A DNA stretch of 64,000 nucleotides. Source: Edaphobacter dinghuensis. GTDB taxonomy: Bacteria; Acidobacteriota; Terriglobia; Terriglobales; Acidobacteriaceae. Both the position numbers and the translations under genes were made by a program. The DNA lies in NCBI RefSeq assembly GCF_014640335.1, contig NZ_BMGT01000004.1, positions 62,001 through 126,000 on the forward strand. The letters run 5' to 3'. This document shows positions 43,923-53,357 of the stretch, piece by piece. A model generated the notes under the pieces. It searched no databases and was not told the DNA's origin. It was given only the letters and a program-made list of their open reading frames with translations. Within the stretch, counting starts at the first letter, position 1; each line of letters starts with the position of its first letter.

Positions 43923-46694
43923 ATGGGAATGCTACGGCGGTTATTGAATTTGGGGCGGCAGGAAAAGATAGATGCCGAAATCCAGGCGGAATTGGAATCT
44001 CACCTCCAGATGCGGACAGACGATAATCTGGCTGCCGGAATGTCTCCTGAACAGGCACGACGTGAAGCGCGTCTGAGGTTCGGAAATCCTATTGCGCTAA
44101 AGGAAAGAGCCGTCGCTTCGGACGCGGCGCTGGAGTTGAGTGGTCTCTGGAGAGATCTGCTTCATGCCGTTCGACAACTGAGAAGATCGCCGGCTTTTAC
44201 AGCCACATCGATCATCACGTTGGCCTTGGGAATCGGAGCAACGACGGCGATCTTCACGCTTGTACAGCAGGTGATGCTGCAATCGCTGCCCGTAGCCAAC
44301 CCGCAGGAGTTGTGGCGCGTCGGTGACAAGATGCATTGCTGCACCTGGGGTGGGTATACCCAGGATGGCGACTTCACGCTCTTCTCCTGGGATCTATATC
44401 GAAGCTTTCGCACACACACACCGGGATTTGAGGAACTGGCAGCGTTTCAGGCCAGTGATCAGGGATTGGGAGTGAGACCACCAGGGGGTGCTCAGCAGAC
44501 GGAGCCCCGGAGCGGCCAGTTTGTTTCCGGTAATTTTTTCCAGACTTTCGGTATCGGCGCCTGGATTGGGCGGGTAATGACAGACTCCGATGATCAGGAA
44601 AATGCCCCGCCTGTTGCAGTGATGAGCTATCAGGTCTGGAAAGAAAAGTATGGTAGCGATCCATCCGTCGTTGGAGCGGTCTACCAGATTGACGGCCATC
44701 CATTCACGGTGATCGGTGTGGCTCCGCCCGGATTTTACGGCGCAAGCCTAAAAGGGTGGGACATGCCTGATTTTTGGCTTCCCCTCGCTTCCGAACCACT
44801 TATCAATGGGACAACATCGCTGTTGAAGACCCCAGGGCAGAGTTGGTTGAATCTGATCGGCAGGATTCAACCGGGTTCCAATCCGAGGACGATTGAGGCA
44901 CAGTTGAGACTCGAATTACGTCAATGGCAGGCAAGTCATCTTGCCGACATGACGCCCCCTGAAAAGGAGAGCTGGCAACAACAGACGCTGAATCTGACAC
45001 CGGGCGGCTCAGGCGTCAGTGAACTGCGTGCTCAATACAAGGATGGTCTGAAATTGTTGATGGCTGCCGCTGGTTGTGTCTTGCTAGTTGTTTGCGCGAA
45101 TCTGGCAAACCTCCTGCTCGCGCGAGGATTGAGAAATCGCCAACAGACTGCTGTGCGTGTCGCCCTGGGAGCGTCGCGGCGCCGCTTGATTCGCAAAGCG
45201 CTGGTCGAGAGTATTGCCTTGTCCCTGATGGGCGGACTGTTGGGAATCGGAGTCGCTTATGCGGGGACAAACTTGATCGTGCACCTGGCGTTTCCTGTAA
45301 AGAACGCATCCTCGCCAATCCAGGTCGCACCGTCCGTGCCGATGCTGTTCTTTGCTCTTGCAGTGGCAACTGCAACTGGAATTCTGTTTGGAATCGGACC
45401 TGCATGGATGACCTCTCACGCGGAACCCGTTGAGGCGCTGCGCGGGGCTAATCGTTCTGTGGGCGGCCGCTCGCGGATTCAACAGACGCTGGTCATCGCG
45501 CAAGCCTCCATGTCGCTGGTGCTTCTGAGTATCGCGGCGTTATTGGGGCAGAGCCTTCGCAATCTGAAACACCAGAATTTTGGATTCGATATGAATGGGC
45601 GATATGTGGCGTGGATCAATCCCAAACTCGGAGGCTATAAGCCGGAACAACTCGACCCGTTATTCGAGAGGATTCAGGATCGGCTGAAGGCTATCCCCGG
45701 AGTTAAAGCGGTCAGCACCGCCTTATATGCCCCCATGAGCGGGGAGGCGTGGAATGCCGGTATTCGCGTGGCGGGAAAGCCGGAACCGGGACCACATGAC
45801 GATAACGGCGCTTCCTGGGTACGGGTCACGCCAGGATTTTTCGAAACACTTGGAAATCCGATTTTACGAGGACGACCGATTACCGACGATGACACGGCTG
45901 CGACGCTGCACGTTGCTGTGATTAACGAAGCATTCGCGAAGAAGTTTTTCAAGGGAGAAGATCCGATCGGCAGGCACTTTGGCTCAAGAAAAATGAAGTA
46001 TGCCGGCATATACACAGTGGTTGGAATAGCTGCGGACATGCGTTATGTTACCTGGGGTTTGAAAGAGCCAAACCGGCCAATGTTCTATGTACCGGAAACG
46101 CAGACCGTACAGTATGACGAAGCGGATGAGATGGCAAATGAAATCGCGACCCACTATCTGACCAATGTCATCCTCTGGGCGCCGGGACATCAGGTGGGGT
46201 TGGAGGAACAAGTACGAGAGGCCCTCCATGAAATCGATCCTGATCTTGTGCTTAGCAGCGTCGATTCCTATCCGTATCTGCTGAAATCCGTCTTCGCCCA
46301 ACAGAACATGATCTCTACCCTTGTAGAGATGTTCGGCGCATTAGGGCTGGTGCTTGCTGCAGTGGGGCTTTATGGTGTGACCGCCTATTCTGTGGAACAG
46401 CGAACCGGTGAGATCGGCGTTCGTATGGCTCTGGGTGCCGATCGGGGGAAGGTGATGCAGATGGTGCTGCGCGGAGCATTTCTGCAGGTGAGCATAGGGC
46501 TGGCGATCGGAGTTCCTGCTTCCATTGGAGTGGGTTGGGTCGTTGCAAGCCAGCTGTTTGAGGTCCGGCCATGGGATCCGGTGGCGCTGGTCTTGTCCAC
46601 AACCTTGTTGCTGCTGGCCGCACTCACGGCAGGCGCGATCCCCGCGCAGCGCGCAGCTTCGATCGATCCCACGCAGGCTTTGCGAATGGAGTAG
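43923..46694 (+). CDS. ADOP-type FtsX/MacB-like permease with N-terminal helical region
   Basis: 923 residues. Residues 1-80 are the cytoplasmic helix region typical of PadR-linked ADOP proteins (IDAEIQAELESHLQMRTDD, then EQARREARLRFGN). Then a membrane helix near 95-120, a first MacB-like periplasmic domain, three membrane helices (about 380-490), a second periplasmic domain, and the last three helices ending in IPAQRAASIDPTQALRME. It carries both permease halves in one chain and no ATPase is near. Probably acts in efflux or envelope transport; substrate unknown. Confidence 0.9.
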   Translation: MGMLRRLLNLGRQEKIDAEIQAELESHLQMRTDDNLAAGMSPEQARREARLRFGNPIALKERAVASDAALELSGLWRDLLHAVRQLRRSPAFTATSIITLALGIGATTAIFTLVQQVMLQSLPVANPQELWRVGDKMHCCTWGGYTQDGDFTLFSWDLYRSFRTHTPGFEELAAFQASDQGLGVRPPGGAQQTEPRSGQFVSGNFFQTFGIGAWIGRVMTDSDDQENAPPVAVMSYQVWKEKYGSDPSVVGAVYQIDGHPFTVIGVAPPGFYGASLKGWDMPDFWLPLASEPLINGTTSLLKTPGQSWLNLIGRIQPGSNPRTIEAQLRLELRQWQASHLADMTPPEKESWQQQTLNLTPGGSGVSELRAQYKDGLKLLMAAAGCVLLVVCANLANLLLARGLRNRQQTAVRVALGASRRRLIRKALVESIALSLMGGLLGIGVAYAGTNLIVHLAFPVKNASSPIQVAPSVPMLFFALAVATATGILFGIGPAWMTSHAEPVEALRGANRSVGGRSRIQQTLVIAQASMSLVLLSIAALLGQSLRNLKHQNFGFDMNGRYVAWINPKLGGYKPEQLDPLFERIQDRLKAIPGVKAVSTALYAPMSGEAWNAGIRVAGKPEPGPHDDNGASWVRVTPGFFETLGNPILRGRPITDDDTAATLHVAVINEAFAKKFFKGEDPIGRHFGSRKMKYAGIYTVVGIAADMRYVTWGLKEPNRPMFYVPETQTVQYDEADEMANEIATHYLTNVILWAPGHQVGLEEQVREALHEIDPDLVLSSVDSYPYLLKSVFAQQNMISTLVEMFGALGLVLAAVGLYGVTAYSVEQRTGEIGVRMALGADRGKVMQMVLRGAFLQVSIGLAIGVPASIGVGWVVASQLFEVRPWDPVALVLSTTLLLLAALTAGAIPAQRAASIDPTQALRME

Positions 46695-46859
46695 ACGTCA
46701 ACTTGCTGAATCGCATGTTTGTCGATGAGTGTATTTGCGATTTCGCACACATCGAGATCGCAACTGACGAGAGCGGCGTTAATGAGGATCAATTCGGCAG
46801 ACGTCAAGATTGCCGTCAGACGGTTAGATTCGCTCCCGCGACCGACTAAAACCTGAAAC

Positions 46860-47426
46860 GTGATCGACTTAAGTGAACTGACGGAAGCTCAGAAGGCCAC
46901 CGAAGGCTTCGCCAATACGTATGCCGGGATGATGAACCTTTACAGCCGACCCGGCTTCATCGAAGCTCTATGCGCCCATGAAGCCGCACACCTTGTCTTT
47001 TACGAGCGAATGGGTAGTATCCCATTCGAGATCGTCCGTCCGAAAATTTATTACAACAATTCACAGGCTAGATTCGAAGGTTATATGGCTGCAGTGAAGC
47101 CCCAGCTTCCCGATTGCGAACCTTCGAAATGGCGAGAGTGGGTGTCAGCCAAAGCATTAGGCTGCGCAGCTGGTGGGGTCGTAGGGCGTCTCTTGTTCCC
47201 ACACGCTGACGGTGGTGATCATGAGGACAAACGGCTATTCATCCAGGAGTGCGCCGATCTTGTCAGGCATTTGGGAGGTATTTCCATCAATGCGGAACAG
47301 GTTTGGGCCTCGGCCAAACAGGAGGTTTCGCGAGAACTGGAAGCAAACCCCACGCTCATGCCATCGATTCAGAAAAGGGCTGCGGAGCTGAGACCACTCT
47401 TCGGCTTCACCACGCTACAAGGCTAA
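46860..47426 (+). CDS. HEAAH-motif protein, putative zinc metallopeptidase-like
   Basis: 188 residues from GTG 46860, which lacks a clear ribosome binding site. His40-Glu41-Ala-Ala-His44 in LCAHEAAHLVFYERMG is an HExxH-type motif, as in FtsH-like or peptidase M41-like domains. No third zinc ligand or membrane segment could be assigned with certainty. It precedes the TraB-like gene by 10 bases and probably shares its transcript. A protease function is only suggested. Confidence 0.55.
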   Translation: MIDLSELTEAQKATEGFANTYAGMMNLYSRPGFIEALCAHEAAHLVFYERMGSIPFEIVRPKIYYNNSQARFEGYMAAVKPQLPDCEPSKWREWVSAKALGCAAGGVVGRLLFPHADGGDHEDKRLFIQECADLVRHLGGISINAEQVWASAKQEVSRELEANPTLMPSIQKRAAELRPLFGFTTLQG

Positions 47427-47436
47427 AATTACGCCT

Positions 47437-47958
47437 ATGCCCAACGTCCTGCTCCTTGGTGTCGTTCACGAATTCCAACGGCAAGATCCTCGATTTCTCT
47501 TCATTCCTAAAGAAAAGTCTGAAATCTACCTTGCGCAAGTGCGTTTGTACTCGCAATGGGTACGCACGCAGATTGACGGCTTCGAAGCGGAATTAATATT
47601 CGACGAGATGAATCTGCCGGAATGGGAACACTTCAATAGGCTGGAAGACTTTCTCGTTGTGCCTTGGATGTACATGGATATTCCGGAGAACGTGAGAAAA
47701 CGATTCAAGCTAACAGCCGTGAGGCAGCCGGGCCAAGAAATAATTCCTGAAATCGACGAGCCACGCGAGAGGCACTGGCTCAAAATGATTGAAAGTGTCT
47801 GCGCCGAGTGCAAGCTAGAGAAAGTCGCTGTTTTGTGTGGTGCGGCTCATCTGCCGACCTTCTCGCAAAAGTTGATTGAGGCAGGGTGTGACGTCAAGTC
47901 AATAGATGTTCGCGAGATGGAGTGGTATAACACCGGCTATGCTAATACGTCCTCATAG
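47437..47958 (+). CDS. TraB/GumN/EreA-like protein
   Basis: 173 residues. Two short blocks recall the TraB/PrgY-EreA fold: LLLGVVHEFQ at 5-14 (GxxH) and LCGAAHLPTFSQKL at about 141-154 (GxxHxP). This fold covers putative metal hydrolases, including erythromycin esterases and pheromone-blocking proteins. It is shorter than most members. Linked to the HEAAH protein upstream by a 10-base gap. Assignment moderate. Confidence 0.55.
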   Translation: MPNVLLLGVVHEFQRQDPRFLFIPKEKSEIYLAQVRLYSQWVRTQIDGFEAELIFDEMNLPEWEHFNRLEDFLVVPWMYMDIPENVRKRFKLTAVRQPGQEIIPEIDEPRERHWLKMIESVCAECKLEKVAVLCGAAHLPTFSQKLIEAGCDVKSIDVREMEWYNTGYANTSS

Positions 47959-48049
47959 GTCGCTTTGTGTTGACCAACGCTGGGAATTCTCGAGTGTCGC
48001 AATCTGGACAAGTCACTCACGGAATCCGCATGCACGTGCATCGTCCGGC

Positions 48050-48300
48050 TCAATGACGCCGCGATAACCTCAGAACGAGGTTATTGTATCTCTGTGATTG
48101 TCGGTTGAGTGCGTGAAGCCGATTTGATTGGAGATCGAGTTTCCGCTTGATGTGATTGAGTTCGCTTATCACAAAGACGCGGATATTCCTGCGAGTTGGG
48201 CATAATGGTGGCTCACAACGAAAACGTAGACCCAACAACCAGTCGACTACGCCTTACGGGTTTTCCTATGGACATTCCAAAGGAATGAGTGATAGCTTCT
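48050..48300 (-). pseudogene. Decayed copy of the small membrane protein gene at 51525
   Basis: Translated in two frames this stretch gives WVYVFVVSHHYAQLAGI, then after a frameshift FVISELNHIKRKLDLQSNR and an end NLVLRLSRRH, colinear with the intact protein encoded at 51525-51779. The N-terminal part is lost, so it is a pseudogene. DNA similarity extends through the whole region, including a hairpin (ATAACCTC-agaac-GAGGTTAT at 48064-48084) inside the last codons. Confidence 0.7.
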
Positions 48301-48325
48301 TTGCAATGTCCAAAGGAGAAGTTCG

Positions 48326-48670
48326 ATGGGCGCAGGTAAATCGGAAGTGTTGCAGGGCACGCTGGACTTGATGGTATTGAAGACTCTGTACGCCATGGGT
48401 CCGTTGCATGGGTTCGGAATCGCCCGGCGGATCGAACAGGTGAGCGAAGGAATTCTCGATCTCAATGAAGGAACGGTGTACACGGCCCTGTTGCGTCTGC
48501 AGCAGCAGCGTTGGATCGTTTCGCAATGGGGTACGAGCGAGAACAATCGCAGAGCGCGTTTCTATTCGATTACACGGCAGGGGGCGAAGCAGCTCCGGCG
48601 TGAGACGGAGAACTGGGAACGGGTCGCGGGCGTCATGGAGCGTGTGCTGAAACTCGAAAGGCAGGCGTGA
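48326..48670 (+). CDS. PadR-family transcriptional regulator
   Basis: 114 residues with an AAAGGAG site. PadR features: LQGTLDLMVLKTLYAMG, HGFGIARRIEQ, LNEGTVYTALLRLQQQRWI and FYSITRQGAKQLRRE. It ends one base before the ADOP gene and is expected to control it. It is a paralogue of the regulator at 43584 with clear differences. Confidence 0.9.
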   Translation: MGAGKSEVLQGTLDLMVLKTLYAMGPLHGFGIARRIEQVSEGILDLNEGTVYTALLRLQQQRWIVSQWGTSENNRRARFYSITRQGAKQLRRETENWERVAGVMERVLKLERQA

Positions 48671-48671
48671 C

Positions 48672-51359
48672 ATGATGCGGGCACTTTGCTTGTTGTGGGC
48701 ACGAATCAGAGGACAAGCCGCACAGAGGCGCGAGGACGAGGCATTCGAAGACGAGATCCAGGAGCATATTGCTCTGTTGGAAGAGCGCTACAAAATGCGG
48801 GGCATGAGCGAGGAAGAGGCGGTGCGCGCCGCTCGACGCCAGTTCGGGAACGTGACAGTTCTCAAAGAACGGCAGCGAATCCAGCGTGGGATTCTCTCGC
48901 CGGCAGAATGGTGGCGAGATGTGCGCTTCGGCATGCGAATGCTGGTTAAAACTCCAAGTGTGACGCTGATCGCACTCTTAACACTGTCACTCGGCATTGG
49001 GCTCAACGTCGCCCTTTTCAGCGTGCTGGATGCGGTCATGTTCAAAACACTGCCGATTGCGCAGCCGGATCGCCTGGTCCGCCTGGAGAGAGGCAGTGGC
49101 GAGCCGACCTTCACTTACGCGCTCTGGCAGGAAATCAAAGCGAGACAGGAAGTCTTCAGTGGGGTCTTTGCCTATCAGGCGCGACTCTTTAATTCATCCC
49201 TCAGCGGCGAGAAGCATTTTGTAGCCGGATTGTACGTGAGCGGAGATTATTTTTCGACACTCGAGATTCCCGCAATCGTGGGACGCACGCTGATCGATCG
49301 GGACGACCGGCGAGGTGCGGCTCCGGTAGCAGTCATCAGCTATGCCTGTTGGCGGAGGCAGTTCGCAGGCGACCCGGAGATTTTGCACCGCCAGATCACA
49401 TTAGAAAAGCATAGCTTTCAGATCGTGGGTGTGACGCCGCGCGGATTTTATGGCACGGAGCCCGGGTACCAGTTTGACGTTGCCATTCCACTTGAAGCCG
49501 AGCGGATCATCCAGCCTGATCATCCCACTCTGGACCGGCCGTTTGCGTGGTGGCTCTATGCCTTTGGAAGGCTGAAATCAGGCGTTTCGTTGGAAAGCGC
49601 GCGGGCACGCATGATGGCCTTGTCCCCCTACATTGACTCGGCGGCTCTACCCCCGGGAACGGACGCCGAAACCCGCAAATGGTATATGGCTCCGATTGTG
49701 CTAAGCCCGGCTGCTACTGGAATCTCGACACTGCGTGATAGCTATGGGAAGGCACTCGTTCTTCTCAACATCATGTTGGGGATCGTATTGCTGATTGCCT
49801 GTGCGAACATTGCCAACCTGCAACTAGTGCGTTTCAGTGCGAGGCGACGCGAGTTCGCGGTACGCGCGGCGTTGGGTGCTTCACGCCACAGGCTGTTCCG
49901 CCAACTCGCAGTGGAGAACCTGATTCTTGCGACGACGGGAGCCGGACTGGGGCTCATGCTGGCGCGCTATGCCGGACGTCTGCTTCTGCAGCTCACCTCA
50001 TCAAAACGCCAACCAACGGTCCTCGATCTCTCGATTGATTACCGGTTGGTTCTCGTCGTCATCGGCCTGACCGTTGCTACCGCGGTCTTCTTTGGCATTG
50101 CGCCTGCACTCAAGCTCGCCTATGTCGCTCCACAGAATGCCATGAAGCAGGAGTCCCAAACCGTGGCCGGCAGCGGTCGGCGTGACTGGACGCGTTTTCT
50201 GATTCCGCTGCAGCTTGGGCTTTCGGTGATTCTTCTCTTCGGCGCGATGCTCTTTGTGCGCAGTCTGACCGAATTGTTGCACCAGAACCTCGGATTCGAT
50301 AAGGAAAGCGTACTGCTGATCAATACGGATCTGGATATACATCCGGGATCGGATCAGGAACGTCTGCAGCTTGCATCCACTTTTCAGGAGCGGATCACCA
50401 ACCTGCCGGGCGCATTGTCCGTCAGCCGCTCGGATGTTACTCCGATCAGCGGCGACACCTGGCAGTGGGATGTGCAACCGCAGATAGACAGTGCTGGCGC
50501 TGGCAAGCTTCACGTCTACGGCAACCTGGTCGCTCCGGATTTCTTCCGGACTCTTGGCACGCCATTGTTGTCGGGACGGGATTTTGATGAACAGGACAGG
50601 GCCGGCTCGCCGCTTGTTGCCATCCTGAATCGGGCAGCGGCTAAGAGCATGTTTCCGGGCGCCGATCCGGTAGGACGCTTTTATCGCAAAATGGATCGGG
50701 ACAAAGGAAATCCGCTGATTCAGATTGTGGGCGTAGTCGGGGACGCAAAGTATAGGAGCCTGCGCAGTGCAGCTCCACCGACGGTCTACATCCCCATCAC
50801 GCAGAACCTGTCTCCGCTTCCGGTGATCGGAACCTTTGAAATTCGCTTCGCCGGCGGAGCGGCTTCGATGGAAAAGCAGGTTGAGCAGCTTGCACAGTCC
50901 ATCGATCCGCAGACATCACTCGAATTCACTTTGCTTTCCGAGCAGGTCAGCGATTCGCTGGGCCAGGTGAAAATGATTGCCACCCTTGCATCAGGATTTA
51001 GTTTGCTTGCCCTGGTGCTGGCATCCATTGGGATGTATGGCGTGATGGCTTACAGCGTATCGCGCCGCACGGCTGAAATCGGTCTCCGTATCGCCCTCGG
51101 CGCACGCCGGTCCAGCGTGCTGCAAATGGTGATGGGGGAATCGCTGAAGCTGGTGGGGATAGGACTGCTTTTTGGCATTCCCGGAGCAGCGATCGGAGCA
51201 CGCTTTATAAGAGCGATGCTGTTCGGCATCTATCCACTAGATCCCTTGTTGCTGACTCTTTCAATCTTGGTTATCTGTGTCATAGCCGCCCTGGCAGCGT
51301 GCCATCCTGCCGCGCGAGCGTCGAGAATCGATCCTGCGACTGCCCTCAGATACGAATAG
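48672..51359 (+). CDS. ADOP-type FtsX/MacB-like permease
   Basis: 895 residues. N-terminal cytoplasmic helices (EDEAFEDEIQEHIALLEERY, then EEEAVRAARRQFGN), then the double permease layout as in the protein at 43923, ending in HPAARASRIDPATALRYE. The gene follows its PadR gene by one base. The two PadR-ADOP pairs are paralogous; substrates are unknown. Just beyond it lies the intact copy of a small membrane gene whose decayed copy precedes the PadR gene. Confidence 0.9.
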   Translation: MMRALCLLWARIRGQAAQRREDEAFEDEIQEHIALLEERYKMRGMSEEEAVRAARRQFGNVTVLKERQRIQRGILSPAEWWRDVRFGMRMLVKTPSVTLIALLTLSLGIGLNVALFSVLDAVMFKTLPIAQPDRLVRLERGSGEPTFTYALWQEIKARQEVFSGVFAYQARLFNSSLSGEKHFVAGLYVSGDYFSTLEIPAIVGRTLIDRDDRRGAAPVAVISYACWRRQFAGDPEILHRQITLEKHSFQIVGVTPRGFYGTEPGYQFDVAIPLEAERIIQPDHPTLDRPFAWWLYAFGRLKSGVSLESARARMMALSPYIDSAALPPGTDAETRKWYMAPIVLSPAATGISTLRDSYGKALVLLNIMLGIVLLIACANIANLQLVRFSARRREFAVRAALGASRHRLFRQLAVENLILATTGAGLGLMLARYAGRLLLQLTSSKRQPTVLDLSIDYRLVLVVIGLTVATAVFFGIAPALKLAYVAPQNAMKQESQTVAGSGRRDWTRFLIPLQLGLSVILLFGAMLFVRSLTELLHQNLGFDKESVLLINTDLDIHPGSDQERLQLASTFQERITNLPGALSVSRSDVTPISGDTWQWDVQPQIDSAGAGKLHVYGNLVAPDFFRTLGTPLLSGRDFDEQDRAGSPLVAILNRAAAKSMFPGADPVGRFYRKMDRDKGNPLIQIVGVVGDAKYRSLRSAAPPTVYIPITQNLSPLPVIGTFEIRFAGGAASMEKQVEQLAQSIDPQTSLEFTLLSEQVSDSLGQVKMIATLASGFSLLALVLASIGMYGVMAYSVSRRTAEIGLRIALGARRSSVLQMVMGESLKLVGIGLLFGIPGAAIGARFIRAMLFGIYPLDPLLLTLSILVICVIAALAACHPAARASRIDPATALRYE

Positions 51360-51524
51360 CTGCTATTGTTCAAGCGGCGAAGGGGAGACTCATGTGATTT
51401 CTGAGTGATCGATCGTATACACGTGCATCGTTACGTCAGAAGGCGTCGATCGTGCCCGTGAGCGAACGATCAAGCAAGCGGAGGGCAGGCTTACGCGATG
51501 CCGGAGTGATCGACCGTGTGCGCG

Positions 51525-51779
51525 TCAATGACGCTGCGACAATCTCAGAATGAGGCTGTTGTATCTTTCTGACAGGCGGTTGAGTGCATAGAGCCGATTG
51601 GATTGAAGTTCAAGTTTCCGTTTGATGTGGTCGATTTCACTGAACACGAAAAACGCCAGAATTCCGGCGAGTTGGGCATAATGATGGCTCTCGACAAAAA
51701 CGTAGACCCAGTAACCAATCCAGGCGTTGATGAAGAGCGGGCTTAGTGCCGCCAACCATTCCATGATGGATTGCCACAT
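51525..51779 (-). CDS. Small membrane protein with cytoplasmic helix
   Basis: 84 residues with AAGGAAG upstream. Membrane segments at about residues 10-31 and 37-48, then a charged helical tail (HIKRKLELQSNRLYALNRLS). It is convergent to the ADOP gene. A broken copy lies about 3.4 kb away at 48050-48300 on the same strand, implying a local duplication. No family recognised. Confidence 0.65.
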   Translation of the reverse strand: MWQSIMEWLAALSPLFINAWIGYWVYVFVESHHYAQLAGILAFFVFSEIDHIKRKLELQSNRLYALNRLSERYNSLILRLSQRH

Positions 51780-51824
51780 AACAATAGCTTCCTTTCTTTG
51801 AGACCCTGCAGAGGTGAGGGATTG

Positions 51825-52730
51825 TCAGGCGGCCCTTGGGCAGGGCTGTGCAGGCGAAGTCCCTACAGAAGAGGTGGATTCGCTGTCTCCCGACGCGCGT
51901 TTGAGAATGGATTTGGGAAACGGGAATGACAGCCAGGGAGCATAGAACGCGCCATTGCAGAGGCAGATGTCGAGGACCAGCTTGTCTTTGTCCATGCCGG
52001 AGAGTCGGTAAGAGTAATTGCTTGCGTGTAGCAATAGCCGTCCTGTGCCTACTGCCGGTTCGTTCACCGTCCTGAGCCGCGGATCGCGCTCGCCTTCGAT
52101 ACTGCTATTCCCGGTGTGAAATAAGCCATAACTTTGCCGTTTGGCAACATTATGGGTTATTTCACCGAACGAAATCTGCGTCATCAGTTCACAGACTGCG
52201 TGAGGCGTCGGAAAGAAGGCGTTCGGGTTCCAGCCTTTGGTCTGGTGTCCGGCAAGAAACTCACCGAGATAGTCGTACGGATGAAGGATGAGTGGCTCGA
52301 AGTTGAAGGTGCGATATAGAGCTTCCGAAGTGGCTTCTTCGATCTGGGGCCTCTGTTTGGAAACAGCCATGCCCCATGCCAACCATGCGACGAACAGCCC
52401 AAAGGCCGACCAGGGCGAGTCGCGGTAGGAGAGCAGTTCGACACACTTCTCGACCATCTTGAGCCCGGCAGGATCGGCTGTCGAGGAGAAGTTGATCCGG
52501 GGTATCGGCTCGTCGAGCAGATGTCCGGCTTCGAAGGTACGCAGGTAGTGACTCCATCGCCCAGGAGCCTCAGGATGTCCATCGGCCAGTTGTACCTGAA
52601 AGAGCAGCCATCCACGATAGTGCCAGGGCGGAATGGGATCGCTTAGAAAAGGTAAACGGCCATGTTCAAGAACGAATCTGTTGACGTCGAGTTCCGCCGG
52701 TAATGCCGCCGCGCGCGTAGCAAGACGCAT
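51825..52730 (-). CDS. DNA methyltransferase-like protein lacking motif IV
   Basis: 301 residues from the ATG at 52730, fixed by CGGAGG. FFPTPHAVCELM at 172-183 resembles motif X and NEPAVGTGRLLLHAS at 223-237 is a clear SAM-binding motif I of N6-adenine methyltransferases. After it comes LVLDICLCNGAFYAPWL where relatives carry an acidic strand and helix, but no (N/D)PP(Y/F) motif IV is found before the end. It is either a substrate-binding subunit, a truncated enzyme or a pseudo-methyltransferase. It ends the plasmid-type leftward run. Confidence 0.65.
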   Translation of the reverse strand: MRLATRAAALPAELDVNRFVLEHGRLPFLSDPIPPWHYRGWLLFQVQLADGHPEAPGRWSHYLRTFEAGHLLDEPIPRINFSSTADPAGLKMVEKCVELLSYRDSPWSAFGLFVAWLAWGMAVSKQRPQIEEATSEALYRTFNFEPLILHPYDYLGEFLAGHQTKGWNPNAFFPTPHAVCELMTQISFGEITHNVAKRQSYGLFHTGNSSIEGERDPRLRTVNEPAVGTGRLLLHASNYSYRLSGMDKDKLVLDICLCNGAFYAPWLSFPFPKSILKRASGDSESTSSVGTSPAQPCPRAA

Positions 52731-52825
52731 GGTGACCTCCGTGGTTTGGGATGATGAGGTGAAGTGGAAGCCTCGGGTCGCAAGCGCTGAGGAAAAGAAC
52801 GAGCTTGCGAGGGGAGATGCCGAGC

Positions 52826-53287
52826 TTACAGTATGGATGGAAACGCATCCGCCCGAGAGTGACGGGCATCGGCGTCGGAGAACGCGAGCTCCCAGGACTC
52901 GCCGATACCCATCTGGGCGGTTGCAGACTCCAGAAGCGAGCAGCGATAGACGCCATAACGCGTCGGCTGCCCGAACCTGGGACTGCCGTTGTAGCGGTGG
53001 ACTTCCGCTTGCGGCCCCCAACGTCGCTGCGCTTCCACAAGGGCTTCCTGTCTGGTCATCCTTCTTTGAGAAGCTGCATGCCGGGGCTTCTTGATTGGGG
53101 TATAGCTCGGCACGGCATCTCCGTTTCGCAGAAGCTTCAGCTCCCAGACACGCAGACGGCGCGTCCGTTCATAGCCGCTTTGTCTCCGCTCGAGAGCATG
53201 CACGGAGCAGTAGATGTAGCCCTTATTCCCGATATGCGTGACCGCATTCAGACAGTCGTCGCGCATCTCGCATGACAATGACTTCAT
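52826..53287 (-). CDS. Zinc-binding hypothetical protein
   Basis: 153 residues with a strong GAGGAGG site. The start (MKSLSCEMRDDCLNAVTHIG, then KGYIYCSVHALERR) has a C-x5-C...C-x2-H pattern that would bind zinc, a pattern seen in small plasmid and phage proteins. The centre is basic (TPIKKPRHAASQRR). Function unknown. Confidence 0.65.
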   Translation of the reverse strand: MKSLSCEMRDDCLNAVTHIGNKGYIYCSVHALERRQSGYERTRRLRVWELKLLRNGDAVPSYTPIKKPRHAASQRRMTRQEALVEAQRRWGPQAEVHRYNGSPRFGQPTRYGVYRCSLLESATAQMGIGESWELAFSDADARHSRADAFPSIL

Positions 53288-53357
53288 TGTTCAACCTCCT
53301 CTGAGGCCACGCTGCACCAGCCTCTGCTGCTCTCCGCCTTGGGCGGTCGGCAACCAG

